DNA of 15,975 bases from Planococcaceae bacterium UBA3378 (GCA_002359075.1 DEQA01000125.1:1-15975), one strand, 5' to 3'; positions 7,432-14,759 are shown, numbered from the stretch's first letter. Notes: a model not told the origin generated them from the sequence alone. A program made the numbers and translations.

Positions 7432-8036
7432 AAATTATTTTCTTTAATATAAGTATAGCAAGCATCCGGCAATAAATAACGAGGCTCTCCACCTAAGGAG
7501 AATTCTTCACGTATATAAGTAGAGGAAATTTCCATAGACAGCCCTTTATCAATTAGATGGAATGTCTGCCCGTCATCATTATTTCGAAGGATAGGTGATC
7601 TGCTAATAGCAGCAAGCATATCGATACCATTGCGAGCCATCACAATAAATCTGTTTTCCCGTATTAAAGAATCTGCATTTTTCCATTTTCCTTCACCGAT
7701 GTCAATAAGCAAGTCAGCGCCCATAATAAAGTACAACTCATCATCCGGATATACCTCTTTAAAGTGCTTCATTGTTTCATAAGTAGTAATCTTCCAAGCA
7801 TCTTGGTACATTTCGTAATGATCCGCAGTAAACTTAGGATTCTCCTTAATCGCTAGTTGGATCATTTCCCACCGATGGGTATTGCTTGAATACAGTTTTT
7901 TATCTTTCCTTTTATCTGAGCAAGGTAAAAAGATAACTTTATCTAATTTGCAGCGATGAGCAATTGTGCTCGCAGTCCATAAGTGTACATTTGTAATGGG
8001 GTCAAAAGAAGACCCGTAAATTCCGATTCTAGCCAT
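7410..8036 (-). CDS. nadD: Nicotinate-nucleotide adenylyltransferase (NadD-like, divergent)
   Basis: This 208-aa enzyme is predicted to adenylate nicotinate mononucleotide to NaAD (deamido-NAD) using ATP, the third step of salvage from nicotinamide. It has the nucleotidyltransferase fold signature YGSSFDPITNVH (7-18) and the C-terminal ISSTYIR motif (170-176). The (H/T)xGH catalytic motif reads TNVH (15-18), with Val in place of the usual Gly, and the opening reads GSSFDP rather than GGSFDP. It is therefore unlike the usual chromosomal NadD and probably a second copy. It is the last gene of the operon; GGAGG (8046-8050) precedes the start by 9 nt. No terminator hairpin is evident downstream. 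NMN specificity is an alternative. Confidence 0.87.
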   Translation of the reverse strand: MARIGIYGSSFDPITNVHLWTASTIAHRCKLDKVIFLPCSDKRKDKKLYSSNTHRWEMIQLAIKENPKFTADHYEMYQDAWKITTYETMKHFKEVYPDDELYFIMGADLLIDIGEGKWKNADSLIRENRFIVMARNGIDMLAAISRSPILRNNDDGQTFHLIDKGLSMEISSTYIREEFSLGGEPRYLLPDACYTYIKENNLYTGMLI

Positions 8037-8089
8037 ATTAAAGAACCTCCAATAATAAATATACTTATTTCATCTGTGTAAACCGAGGA

Positions 8090-8103
8090 GGGGAATTCCC
8101 TAA
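8090..8103 (-). repeat. GGGAATTCCC palindrome between pncB and nadD
   Basis: AGGGGAATTCCCT lies at the pncB stop, centred on a perfect 10-bp palindrome. A related inverted repeat follows the pncA stop, and AGGAATTCCCT recurs at 7331-7341 beyond the nadD end. These could be RNA hairpins at gene ends (processing or stability) or coincidence; there is no T-tract. Confidence 0.45.
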
Positions 8104-8107
8104 AGAT

Positions 8108-9586
8108 TTATTCGTTGATTGGTTGTGAATTTTGTCTTATCTTTTCCTGTACCTCTTTAATTTGTTTCATTTTGTTGTCCCAACATTTCTGACTTAAATC
8201 CACCGGATACTCCTGGGGATTTGCTGTACGTTTATATTCTTCCCACAGCAGTTCGAGATTTTCTTTTACGAACTCTTGAATTTCTGCAAGAGTAGGTAGT
8301 GTATACACTAACTCACCTTCTTTGAAAATAGTTAGGTGCAAGTCAACTGCTTCAAAGTTTGTCACGATTTTACCAATATGTGTATAAGTAGGATGGAACA
8401 TATTTAAACGTTCTTCTTCTTGTGGCTTTTCATCTTCCATCGTGATGTAGTCGCCTTCTGCTTTCCCATTTTCCTTGTTAACGATACGATAGACTTTTTT
8501 TAATCCGGGTGTCGTTATTTTTTCAGGGTTTCCGCTAATCTTAATAGAATCAACTAACTGCCCATCTTCTTTCTCGATAGCCACTAGTTTATATACAGCA
8601 CTAAGAGCAGGCTGATCATAAGCCGTAATCAATTTTGTTCCGATACCCCAGCTATCGATCCTCGCACCTTGAGCTTTTAAGTTTAGTATTGTATCTTCAT
8701 CTAAGTCGTTTGATGCTACAATCTTCGCTTTAGTAAAACCAGCTTCATCTAACATTTTGCGGGCTTGCTTTGATAAATACGCTAAATCTCCACTATCTAA
8801 TCGAATACCAATGAAGTTCATTTTTTCTCCAAGTTCTTTCGCTACTTGAATTGCATTTGGAACTCCTGACTTAAGTGTGTCATACGTGTCTACTAAGAAT
8901 ATGCAATTTTTATGGCTTTGAGCGTATTTATGGAAAGCGACATATTCATCCTTATAAGCCTGAATCATTGCGTGAGCGTGGGTACCGGCCACAGGGATAT
9001 CAAACATTTTACCAGCTCTCACGTTCGACGTAGCTTCAAAACCTCCGATATAAGCCGCTCTTGCACCCCATATAGCAGCATCCATTTCTTGGGCTCTTCG
9101 TGTACCGAACTCCAGTGCTTGCTCATTCGGAATGACATGTTTGATTCTAGATGCCTTTGTAGCAATCAGTGTTTGATAATTAAGGATATTAAGAATAGCC
9201 GTTTCAATTAATTGGCCTTGAATAAGAGGCGCTTCTATACGGATAAGCGGTTCATTAGCAAAAGCTAATTCTCCTTCTTTCATAGCGCGAACTGTCCCTG
9301 TAAAGCGTAGATCTTTAAGATAAGTTAAAAAATCTTCCTCATACCATCCTAAATCGCGTAAGTACTCAATATCAGAATTAGTAAATGTAAATCCTTTAAG
9401 GTAAGAAATGACTCTTTCCAGTCCTGCAAATACGGCATAACCATTGTTGAATGGCATCTTACGAAAAAAAACTTCGAATACAGCCATTTTCTCGTGGATC
9501 TTATCATCCCAATATGTTTTAGCCATATTTATTTGATATAAGTCTGTGTGTAATGTATAGCTATCATCTGCATAAACTTTTTTCAT
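8108..9586 (-). CDS. pncB: Nicotinate phosphoribosyltransferase
   Basis: This 492-aa enzyme joins nicotinic acid and PRPP to give NaMN, the committed step of the Preiss-Handler salvage route. Length and sequence resemble the Bacillus PncB (about 490 aa). Near the N-terminus, YTLHTDLYQINMAKTYW is the typical opening; NVRAGKMFDIPVAGTHAHAM (region of Gly201-His205) and IGIRLDSGDLAYLSKQAR are family signatures around the active site and phosphoribosyl site. A frame extension starts at 9601 (MEVLL), but GGAGG at 9595-9599 sits 8 nt before ATG 9586, which I take as the start. It lies between pncA and nadD, matching pathway order. Confidence 0.95.
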   Translation of the reverse strand: MKKVYADDSYTLHTDLYQINMAKTYWDDKIHEKMAVFEVFFRKMPFNNGYAVFAGLERVISYLKGFTFTNSDIEYLRDLGWYEEDFLTYLKDLRFTGTVRAMKEGELAFANEPLIRIEAPLIQGQLIETAILNILNYQTLIATKASRIKHVIPNEQALEFGTRRAQEMDAAIWGARAAYIGGFEATSNVRAGKMFDIPVAGTHAHAMIQAYKDEYVAFHKYAQSHKNCIFLVDTYDTLKSGVPNAIQVAKELGEKMNFIGIRLDSGDLAYLSKQARKMLDEAGFTKAKIVASNDLDEDTILNLKAQGARIDSWGIGTKLITAYDQPALSAVYKLVAIEKEDGQLVDSIKISGNPEKITTPGLKKVYRIVNKENGKAEGDYITMEDEKPQEEERLNMFHPTYTHIGKIVTNFEAVDLHLTIFKEGELVYTLPTLAEIQEFVKENLELLWEEYKRTANPQEYPVDLSQKCWDNKMKQIKEVQEKIRQNSQPINE

Positions 9587-9645
9587 AAGTAAAACCTCCA
9601 AGTATTAAAAGTATTTTTTTAGTGTTGTTTGAATCATTCAAGTAG

Positions 9646-9665
9646 AAAGGGGAGAATCCCTTTGA
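9646..9665 (-). repeat. Inverted repeat after pncA
   Basis: AAAGGG (about 9648-9653) and CCCTTT (about 9657-9662) flank a short loop just beyond the pncA stop. It resembles the palindrome after pncB. No T-tract follows on the minus strand, so it is not a normal terminator. Confidence 0.4.
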
Positions 9666-10223
9666 TTAGTAAATAACCTTCGCCCCTAATGCTTTTTCGA
9701 AATGCTGCAGTGCCCATTCATGACCGATAGGATTGAAACTTGCCATCGCATTAGAATGAATAACGATTTTAAATCCAAGATTGTAGGCATCGATTGCTGT
9801 GTGTAGACAGCAGATATCGGTGGCTACACCGCAAATATGAACTTCCTCCACTCCCCGGGACCGTAAATAGATTGCTAAATCCGTACCAGCGAATGCGCTG
9901 TATCTTGTTTTGTCTATCCAACGCATATACTTACCGTCTTCCTCTGATGCATTTTCAAAAATAGCTTTAAGCCCTCCATATAGCTCTCTTCCTTTCGTCC
10001 CATCAATATTATGTGGCGGGTAAAGATCTGTTTCTGGGTGATAAGGGTCGTTCTCATTGTGTAAATCGATAGCGAAGATCACTACACTCTTTTCTTTGAT
10101 AAATGCCTTTGTTAACTCAATAATGTTTGATTCAATATTTTGAGCGGGAACGCCGCAGGTTAAAGCACCATCCTTGGCCACAAAATCATTTGTATAATCG
10201 ATATTTAATAAAGCTCGTTTCAT
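9666..10223 (-). CDS. pncA: Nicotinamidase
   Basis: This 185-aa isochorismatase-family hydrolase converts nicotinamide to nicotinic acid and ammonia. The Asp-Lys-Cys triad is visible as Asp9 (NIDYTNDF), Lys105 (DKTRYSAF) and Cys138 (GVATDIC). The metal-site region DLHNENDPYHPET and the ending ASFNPIGHEWAL also match Bacillus nicotinamidase of the YueJ type. A frame extension to 10253 lacks a ribosome binding site; AGGAGTGG upstream of ATG 10223 fixes the start. A candidate operator for the regulator lies 29 nt upstream of the start, so pncA-pncB-nadD may have extra control in addition to the operon promoter. Confidence 0.95.
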   Translation of the reverse strand: MKRALLNIDYTNDFVAKDGALTCGVPAQNIESNIIELTKAFIKEKSVVIFAIDLHNENDPYHPETDLYPPHNIDGTKGRELYGGLKAIFENASEEDGKYMRWIDKTRYSAFAGTDLAIYLRSRGVEEVHICGVATDICCLHTAIDAYNLGFKIVIHSNAMASFNPIGHEWALQHFEKALGAKVIY

Positions 10224-10251
10224 TTTAACCACTCCTCTATAAATAATGAAC

Positions 10252-10276
10252 AATAATCATATTGTTGATTAATGAT
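10252..10276 (-). promoter_or_regulatory. Putative NrtR operator upstream of pncA
   Basis: The 25-bp sequence here matches the one at 11142-11166 at 23 of 25 positions. Its core is TAATCA (10254-10259), six bases, TGATTA (10266-10271). An overlapping inverted repeat of equal geometry, AACAAT-N6-ATTGTT, spans 10249-10266. The site lies in the 64-bp gap between the regulator gene and pncA. A TATGAT (rc of 10257-10262) inside it could be a -10 element. The link to the Nudix regulator is inference from position and duplication. Confidence 0.62.
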
Positions 10277-10287
10277 GGTAAAAAAAA

Positions 10288-11064
10288 TTAGTAGGCCCTT
10301 GTATAGATTGAACTTCCAACTTCCACATCGTTAAACCGATAAAGCTTAGCTGGTTTTTTAGATGTTCGGTTTGTCGTTTCTCCTGGTACTTCTTCAATAA
10401 ACGGCAACATCTTTATTTTTCTCTGGAAGGACTGTTTCAAACGGATAGCAGGATCATCTGTAACGGTCATTAAGACAGCTTGTAATTCCGAATAGGTAAA
10501 GTGAGCAGGGAGGAAGTTACGGGCTACCGTTGTTTGCAATAAGTCATTTGTGATAGCTTTAATTGCATCTTTGATAATGTCACAGTGATCGAATGCTAAA
10601 TCTAAATGTAATACCTCTTCTACAGAGAATAGCTCTACTTTATCGGCATCATCATTTGCTTGACGGTGAACCAGCTTGGTTTCAGGAACAATGGCGTAAT
10701 GAGCGTTAGTGATAATCCATCCTCTTGGATCACGCCCTGGCTTATCATATACACCGAAATGCTTTAAGTGAATACCTGTAACACCGGTTTCTTCCAGCAA
10801 TTCCCGTTGTGCAGATTCAAAGGCAGATTCCGCTTCCTCTACAAAACCTCCCGGCAAAGCCCATTTAGAGGCCTCTATATTAGGTCTTCCTTCTGAATCT
10901 AAAGCGCTTCGTTGGATAAGCATGATCTTTAGCTCCATCTTTGCAGGTTTGAACTCTTCTTTTTGTTCAGAGATGATTGTAAACACAGCAATATCACTTG
11001 TGTAACCATCTGGTGTACGATATTTTTTTACATCATATTGCTGTAATGCTTTTTCGTTAGACAT
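10288..11064 (-). CDS. nrtR: NrtR-like Nudix regulator of NAD metabolism
   Basis: This 258-aa protein combines a Nudix hydrolase domain (about 20-170) with a C-terminal winged-helix region (about 175-258: FTYSELQAVLMTV, then KMLPFIEE, then PAKLYRF), the architecture of NrtR, which represses NAD genes and senses NAD-derived ligands such as ADP-ribose. The Nudix box is complete: Gly73, Glu79, then RELLEETGV (87-95). Several characterised NrtR proteins have a decayed box, so this one may still hydrolyse ADP-ribose or a related compound. It is the first gene of the operon and carries operator-like sites before it and before pncA, so autoregulation is likely. AAGGAG precedes ATG 11064. Alternative reading: a plain ADP-ribose pyrophosphatase, but the C-terminal domain argues against that. 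Confidence 0.87.
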   Translation of the reverse strand: MSNEKALQQYDVKKYRTPDGYTSDIAVFTIISEQKEEFKPAKMELKIMLIQRSALDSEGRPNIEASKWALPGGFVEEAESAFESAQRELLEETGVTGIHLKHFGVYDKPGRDPRGWIITNAHYAIVPETKLVHRQANDDADKVELFSVEEVLHLDLAFDHCDIIKDAIKAITNDLLQTTVARNFLPAHFTYSELQAVLMTVTDDPAIRLKQSFQRKIKMLPFIEEVPGETTNRTSKKPAKLYRFNDVEVGSSIYTRAY

Positions 11065-11141
11065 ATTGTAAAACTCCTTATTAGTGCAACTTTCTAATCA
11101 GTCAATCTTTTCTTTTTTATTTTTTCTTTATTACAATCAAT

Positions 11142-11166
11142 AATAATCATTTTGTTGATTAATAAT
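11142..11166 (-). promoter_or_regulatory. Putative NrtR operator at the NAD operon promoter
   Basis: Core TAATCA (11144-11149), six bases, TGATTA (11156-11161), within a 25-bp block repeated upstream of pncA with two differences. A second inverted repeat, GATTAA-N6-TTAATC (11157-11174), overlaps its promoter-proximal side. It lies just downstream of the predicted -10 box, a position where a repressor would block transcription. Confidence 0.65.
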
Positions 11167-11176
11167 TGTTAATCTT

Positions 11177-11204
11177 ATTATATGCCATCATCCAGAAAAT
11201 GCAA
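11177..11204 (-). promoter_or_regulatory. Promoter of the NAD salvage operon
   Basis: On the minus strand, TATAAT (11182 down to 11177) is a perfect -10 box. TTGCAT (11204 to 11199) lies 16 bp upstream as a -35 box, or CTTGCA at 17 bp. The predicted start of transcription, near 11170, is inside the palindromic region. Confidence 0.6.
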
Positions 11205-11318
11205 GCCCTTTTTTTATTTGGTATCACCTCAGTTGATTATTCAAGTATTGGACATTAGAAAACATGTTTTTAAGAAAAAATCTCATTTAGAGTAAACGAT
11301 TCATTTGTAACAAACAGG

Positions 11319-11340
11319 CAATTAAGGACCAATTAAGGAC
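11319..11340 (+). repeat. Exact 11-bp tandem repeat upstream of the Nramp-like gene
   Basis: CAATTAAGGAC occurs twice without a gap (11319-11329 and 11330-11340), about one DNA helical turn apart, 72 nt before the start codon. It may be a binding site for the operon's regulator, possibly the protein encoded at 14816. Confidence 0.7.
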
Positions 11341-11411
11341 ATATTAAAAATATGGATTTTTTAATAATATTAAAGAAAGAAAATTCTGGATATAAGAAGG
11401 GGGTTAATGAG

Positions 11412-12659
11412 ATGGTTACAAAAGAAGAGGTTACAGCAAATGCAACAGCCGGTAAGAAGAGCGGGTTATCTAAATTTCTGAAGATATTGGGCCCTGGGTT
11501 AATTACTTCTGCTTTAGTGCTTGGCCCTGGCTCGATCACGCTGTCGTCAAAAATTGGGGCGATTTATGGATCGCAGCTTGTATGGACATTGGTAGCAGCA
11601 GTTATTTTAATGGCGTGCTATACAGAAATGAGTGCCCGTATTGGGATAGCGGGGAAAGAGTCATTCATTCGTCTGGTCAATCAAAGATGGGGGAAACTTG
11701 CAGGGGTATTCATAGGAATCGGCGCTTTTCTTGTTTGTGCATCTTTCCAGGCAGGAAATGCAATAGGTACAGGTATTGCCGTTGAAGCTGTAACAGGGTT
11801 GGATGCGAAAGTGTGGATAGTAGTAGGAACTTTATTGGCCATTGCTTTATTGTTTTCGTCTCAATTTTATCATGTACTGGAAAAACTAATGCTCGTGCTT
11901 GTGATGATCATGCTGCTGGCATTTCTTATTACGGTGATCGTTGTCAAACCTTCCATCACCGATATTTTTTCCGGATTTATTCCTCAGTTTCCTGATGGCA
12001 GCATGGGACTGGTTGTTGCATTATTCGCTACCTCGTTTTCGATTGTAGGCGCACTTTATCAATCCTATTTAGTACGTGAAAAAGGCGTTGTGAGGGAAGA
12101 AGCGAAGACGAGCATGATCGAGTCACTATTCGGTATTTTTTTGTTAGGTTTCATTTCATTTTTGATTATGATCACTGCGGCGACCGTATTAAAAGCTGAA
12201 GGAATTGTCGTTAACAATGCCATTGAGATGGCTGAAATATTACGTCCTTCATTTGGTGGTTTTGCGGTATTTGTATTTGTACTTGGTCTATTCGGTGCTT
12301 CGTATTCATCACTGGTCGGTAATGCTACAATTGGTGGAGGGTTGCTGGCCGATGGGCTGGGGCTTGGACATAAATTATCGTCTATGAAAGTGAAGATAGC
12401 AATTATTGCTGTCATGATATTCGGATCGGCGGTTGCGTTGGTCTTTAACGGAAACCCGGTAAATCTTATTACGTTTGCGCAGGGGATAACGATTTTTGTC
12501 GTGCCGTTCATTGCGATAGCTATTCTTGTTATTGCAAATTCCAGGGAAGTGATGGGGGATTTGAAAAACAGGCTATTCAGCAATGCACTGGGTATTATAG
12601 GGCTCATTGTGCTTCTTTACCTGGCAATCAATAATTTTAAGGCAATATTCTTAACTTAA
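11412..12659 (+). CDS. Nramp-fold membrane transporter lacking metal ligands
   Basis: This 415-aa integral membrane protein aligns with the Nramp (LeuT-fold) family, with about eleven hydrophobic helices. In TM1 the family motif DPGN is replaced by GPGS within LITSALVLGPGSITLSSKIG, and in TM6 the MPH metal-binding segment is replaced by SIVGALYQSYLV. The Asp, Asn and Met that coordinate Mn/Fe are thus absent. Metal transport is doubtful; an organic substrate fits better with the enzyme genes that follow. Start 11412 has AAGGGGG a few bases upstream; an in-frame ATG at 11352 has none. It is the first gene of an operon with the SDR and DapA-like genes, 19 nt before the next start. Confidence 0.85.
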   Translation: MVTKEEVTANATAGKKSGLSKFLKILGPGLITSALVLGPGSITLSSKIGAIYGSQLVWTLVAAVILMACYTEMSARIGIAGKESFIRLVNQRWGKLAGVFIGIGAFLVCASFQAGNAIGTGIAVEAVTGLDAKVWIVVGTLLAIALLFSSQFYHVLEKLMLVLVMIMLLAFLITVIVVKPSITDIFSGFIPQFPDGSMGLVVALFATSFSIVGALYQSYLVREKGVVREEAKTSMIESLFGIFLLGFISFLIMITAATVLKAEGIVVNNAIEMAEILRPSFGGFAVFVFVLGLFGASYSSLVGNATIGGGLLADGLGLGHKLSSMKVKIAIIAVMIFGSAVALVFNGNPVNLITFAQGITIFVVPFIAIAILVIANSREVMGDLKNRLFSNALGIIGLIVLLYLAINNFKAIFLT

Positions 12660-12678
12660 TAATAAAGGGGACACTAAA

Positions 12679-13698
12679 ATGATTCATACAGTAGAACAGC
12701 TCGAACAATATATGTCGATTCCTTCCGAAGCGTTACTAGCTGATATAAAGGAACTAGAAGGGGATTTCATGATTCTTGGAATTGGAGGAAAGATGGGGCC
12801 GACGCTTGCCTATTTATTAAAAAACGCCATTGATGCTGCTGGTACAAAGCAAAAGGTAATAGGCGTATCAAGGTTTTCAGACGGCACATTAGAGCAGCAG
12901 TTAAATAAAAAAGGGATTGAAACGATTGCGTGTGATTTATTAAATGAGGAGGAAATGAAGAAGCTGCCGGTTGTACCTAATGTCATTTATATGGCGGGGA
13001 ACAAGTTTGGGACACAGGGCAATGAGCATTTTACATGGGCGATGAACAGCTATCTTCCCGGGCGCGTAGCTGAACATTTTAAAGACTCCAGGATCGTTGT
13101 TTTTTCTACCGGAAATGTCTATCCGTTAACGGAAATAAAGATGGGGGGCTGTGATGAATTGGTTTTGCCCAATCCGGTAGGGGAATATGGACAGTCTTCT
13201 CTCGGAAGGGAACGGATATTTACTTATTTTTCGCATTTATACGAGACGAAAATGATCCTTTTCCGTTTGAATTATGCAATTGATTTACGGTATGGGGTGT
13301 TAGTGGAGATCGCGCGGTCCGTTTATACAGAAGAGCCTGTGGATGTGACGATGGGGCATGCGAATGTTATATGGCAGGGCAGCGCTAATGAGTATGCCAT
13401 CCGTGCCTTGCTGCATGCCGCGTCGCCTCCAGCGATCTTTAATGCAACAGGACCGGAGACACTGTCTGTCCGCTGGCTGGCTGGGGAATTTGGAAAACGT
13501 TTTGGGAAGGAAGTAAAAATTGTAGGAGAAGAAGCGGATACCGCCCTGCTCAGCAATTCATCGAAAGCTCATCAAGCGTTTGGGTACCCTTCCGTTTCCA
13601 TCCGGGAAATGATCGATTTGATTGCCCAATGGATTGGGAATGAGGGGGAACTGCTAAATAAACCAACACATTTCCAAGAGCGAAAGGGGCAGTTCTAA
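12679..13698 (+). CDS. NAD(P)-binding SDR epimerase/dehydratase-like protein
   Basis: This 339-aa protein has an N-terminal Rossmann fold with the nucleotide-binding loop GIGGKMG (34-40) and the extended-SDR features VVFSTGNVYP and, near the C-terminus, FNATGPETLSVRWLA. The active-site Tyr170 is present, but the usual YxxxK Lys is Ser174 (YGQSSLGRE), so chemistry may differ from ordinary epimerases. The reaction is unknown. AAAGGGG precedes the ATG. The stop TAA overlaps the next gene's ATG by one base (TAATG), so the two are translationally coupled and likely act on the same substrate. Confidence 0.88.
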   Translation: MIHTVEQLEQYMSIPSEALLADIKELEGDFMILGIGGKMGPTLAYLLKNAIDAAGTKQKVIGVSRFSDGTLEQQLNKKGIETIACDLLNEEEMKKLPVVPNVIYMAGNKFGTQGNEHFTWAMNSYLPGRVAEHFKDSRIVVFSTGNVYPLTEIKMGGCDELVLPNPVGEYGQSSLGRERIFTYFSHLYETKMILFRLNYAIDLRYGVLVEIARSVYTEEPVDVTMGHANVIWQGSANEYAIRALLHAASPPAIFNATGPETLSVRWLAGEFGKRFGKEVKIVGEEADTALLSNSSKAHQAFGYPSVSIREMIDLIAQWIGNEGELLNKPTHFQERKGQF

Positions 13699-14750
13699 TG
13701 TTGGATACAGTCATAAAAAAGAAGCTTTTAACCGGCTCCTTCATTCCTGCACATCCGCTTGCTTTATTGGAAGATAAACGGTTGGATGAAGCTTCCCAGC
13801 GAAGACTGACGAGGTATTACATTACTTCAGGAGTAGACGGGATAGCGGTAGGGGTGCATACAACCCAATTTGAAATACACGATGATTTTTCATTGTATGA
13901 AAAAGTACTAAGGCTTGCTCATGAAGAAATAGAAAAACATGCAAAGAAAGATTTTATAAAAGTAGCAGGTGTGAGCGGAAATGTAGAGCAGGCAAAGAAA
14001 GAAGCACAGCTTGCAAAGGAATTAGGTTATCATCTTGTTCTTTTGAGCAATAATGGTTTATCACATATCGGAGAGTCACAGCTGCTTGAGCGTGCCCGGG
14101 AGGTTGCTTCCATTATTCCCGTGATTGGTTTTTATCTGCAGCCGGCTGTCGGAGGAAGAATTTTCAGTAAAGCGTACTGGGAGCAGTTTTGTGAAATTCC
14201 GCAAGTTCATGCGATAAAGGCAGCACCGTTTAACCGTTATTTAACGATTGATGTAGCACGGGCCATCCTGCATTCAAGCAGGGCAGCTGAGATTGCCTTG
14301 TATACCGGAAATGATGATTCGATTATCCATGATTTATTTACCGTATTTGAAGAAAAGGTAGATGGTGCAGTAAAGCAAAAGCGAGTTGTGGGCGGTCTTT
14401 TGGGACACTGGGCTGTCTGGACGTCAAAAGCAGTACAGCTGTTCCAGGAGATTAAAACTGAGGGGGAGCATCAGACGATCGATGCCAAATGGATGAAGCT
14501 CGCCCAGCAGGTCACACATGCCAATGCTGCCTTTTTCGATGCGCGGCACAAATTTAAAGGAAGCATCGCAGGGATTAACGAAGTATTGAAAAGACAAGGC
14601 CTGCTTACAACGAACCTATGTTTAAGTGAAAGGGAAGTGCTGAGTGACGGGCAGGCAGAGCTGATTGACGAGGTGTATGCTTTGTATCCCCATTTGCATG
14701 ATGATGAATTTGTCCAACAATTTTTAAGAAAAGAAACTCTCTTAATTTAA
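13698..14750 (+). CDS. Dihydrodipicolinate synthase/aldolase-family protein
   Basis: This 350-aa protein belongs to the DapA/N-acetylneuraminate lyase superfamily of class I aldolases and dehydratases, which use a Schiff-base lysine. Lys174 (HAIKAAPFNR) is the predicted Schiff-base residue and Tyr146 (IGFYLQPAVGG) the partner Tyr. The usual GTTGE pyruvate-binding loop reads VHTTQFE, so it is probably not a true DapA for lysine synthesis. It is longer than DapA (about 290 aa), the excess being at the C-terminus. AAAGGGG lies before the ATG, inside the end of the upstream gene. Substrate unknown; the context suggests catabolism of an organic acid or sugar acid. Confidence 0.88.
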   Translation: MLDTVIKKKLLTGSFIPAHPLALLEDKRLDEASQRRLTRYYITSGVDGIAVGVHTTQFEIHDDFSLYEKVLRLAHEEIEKHAKKDFIKVAGVSGNVEQAKKEAQLAKELGYHLVLLSNNGLSHIGESQLLERAREVASIIPVIGFYLQPAVGGRIFSKAYWEQFCEIPQVHAIKAAPFNRYLTIDVARAILHSSRAAEIALYTGNDDSIIHDLFTVFEEKVDGAVKQKRVVGGLLGHWAVWTSKAVQLFQEIKTEGEHQTIDAKWMKLAQQVTHANAAFFDARHKFKGSIAGINEVLKRQGLLTTNLCLSEREVLSDGQAELIDEVYALYPHLHDDEFVQQFLRKETLLI

Positions 14751-14759
14751 CAAATACTG

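Larger units (their letters stand above)
11065..11411. other. Divergent control region of two operons
   Basis: This 347-bp gap separates the NAD salvage operon (minus) from the Nramp-like operon (plus). On the minus side it holds a promoter, overlapping palindromes and a leader of about 105 nt containing a long pyrimidine-rich run (11103-11132 on the + strand). On the plus side it holds an exact 11-bp tandem repeat and weak promoter candidates such as TTGATT (11233) - 17 bp - TAGAAA (11256), or TTGGAC (11248) - 17 bp - TAAGAA (11271). No coding frame of note. Confidence 0.6.

Noticed and set aside
8912..9211. 99-codon + frame inside pncB.
   Set aside because: Antisense shadow of a well-supported enzyme gene; no ribosome binding site or family resemblance.
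7410..11205. Phage or transposon origin for the NAD operon.
   Set aside because: No integrase, transposase, terminal repeats or attachment site is visible in the window; recorded only as a possible acquired module.
11289..11304. CRE-like (CcpA) site around AGTAAACGATTCAT before the transporter operon.
   Set aside because: It matches only one half of the usual CRE palindrome; the second half fails at the last positions.
12065..12607. 180-codon - frame opposite the transporter gene.
   Set aside because: Rich in Ser, Pro, Thr and Ala as expected for the antisense of a hydrophobic membrane protein; the + frame is clearly the gene.
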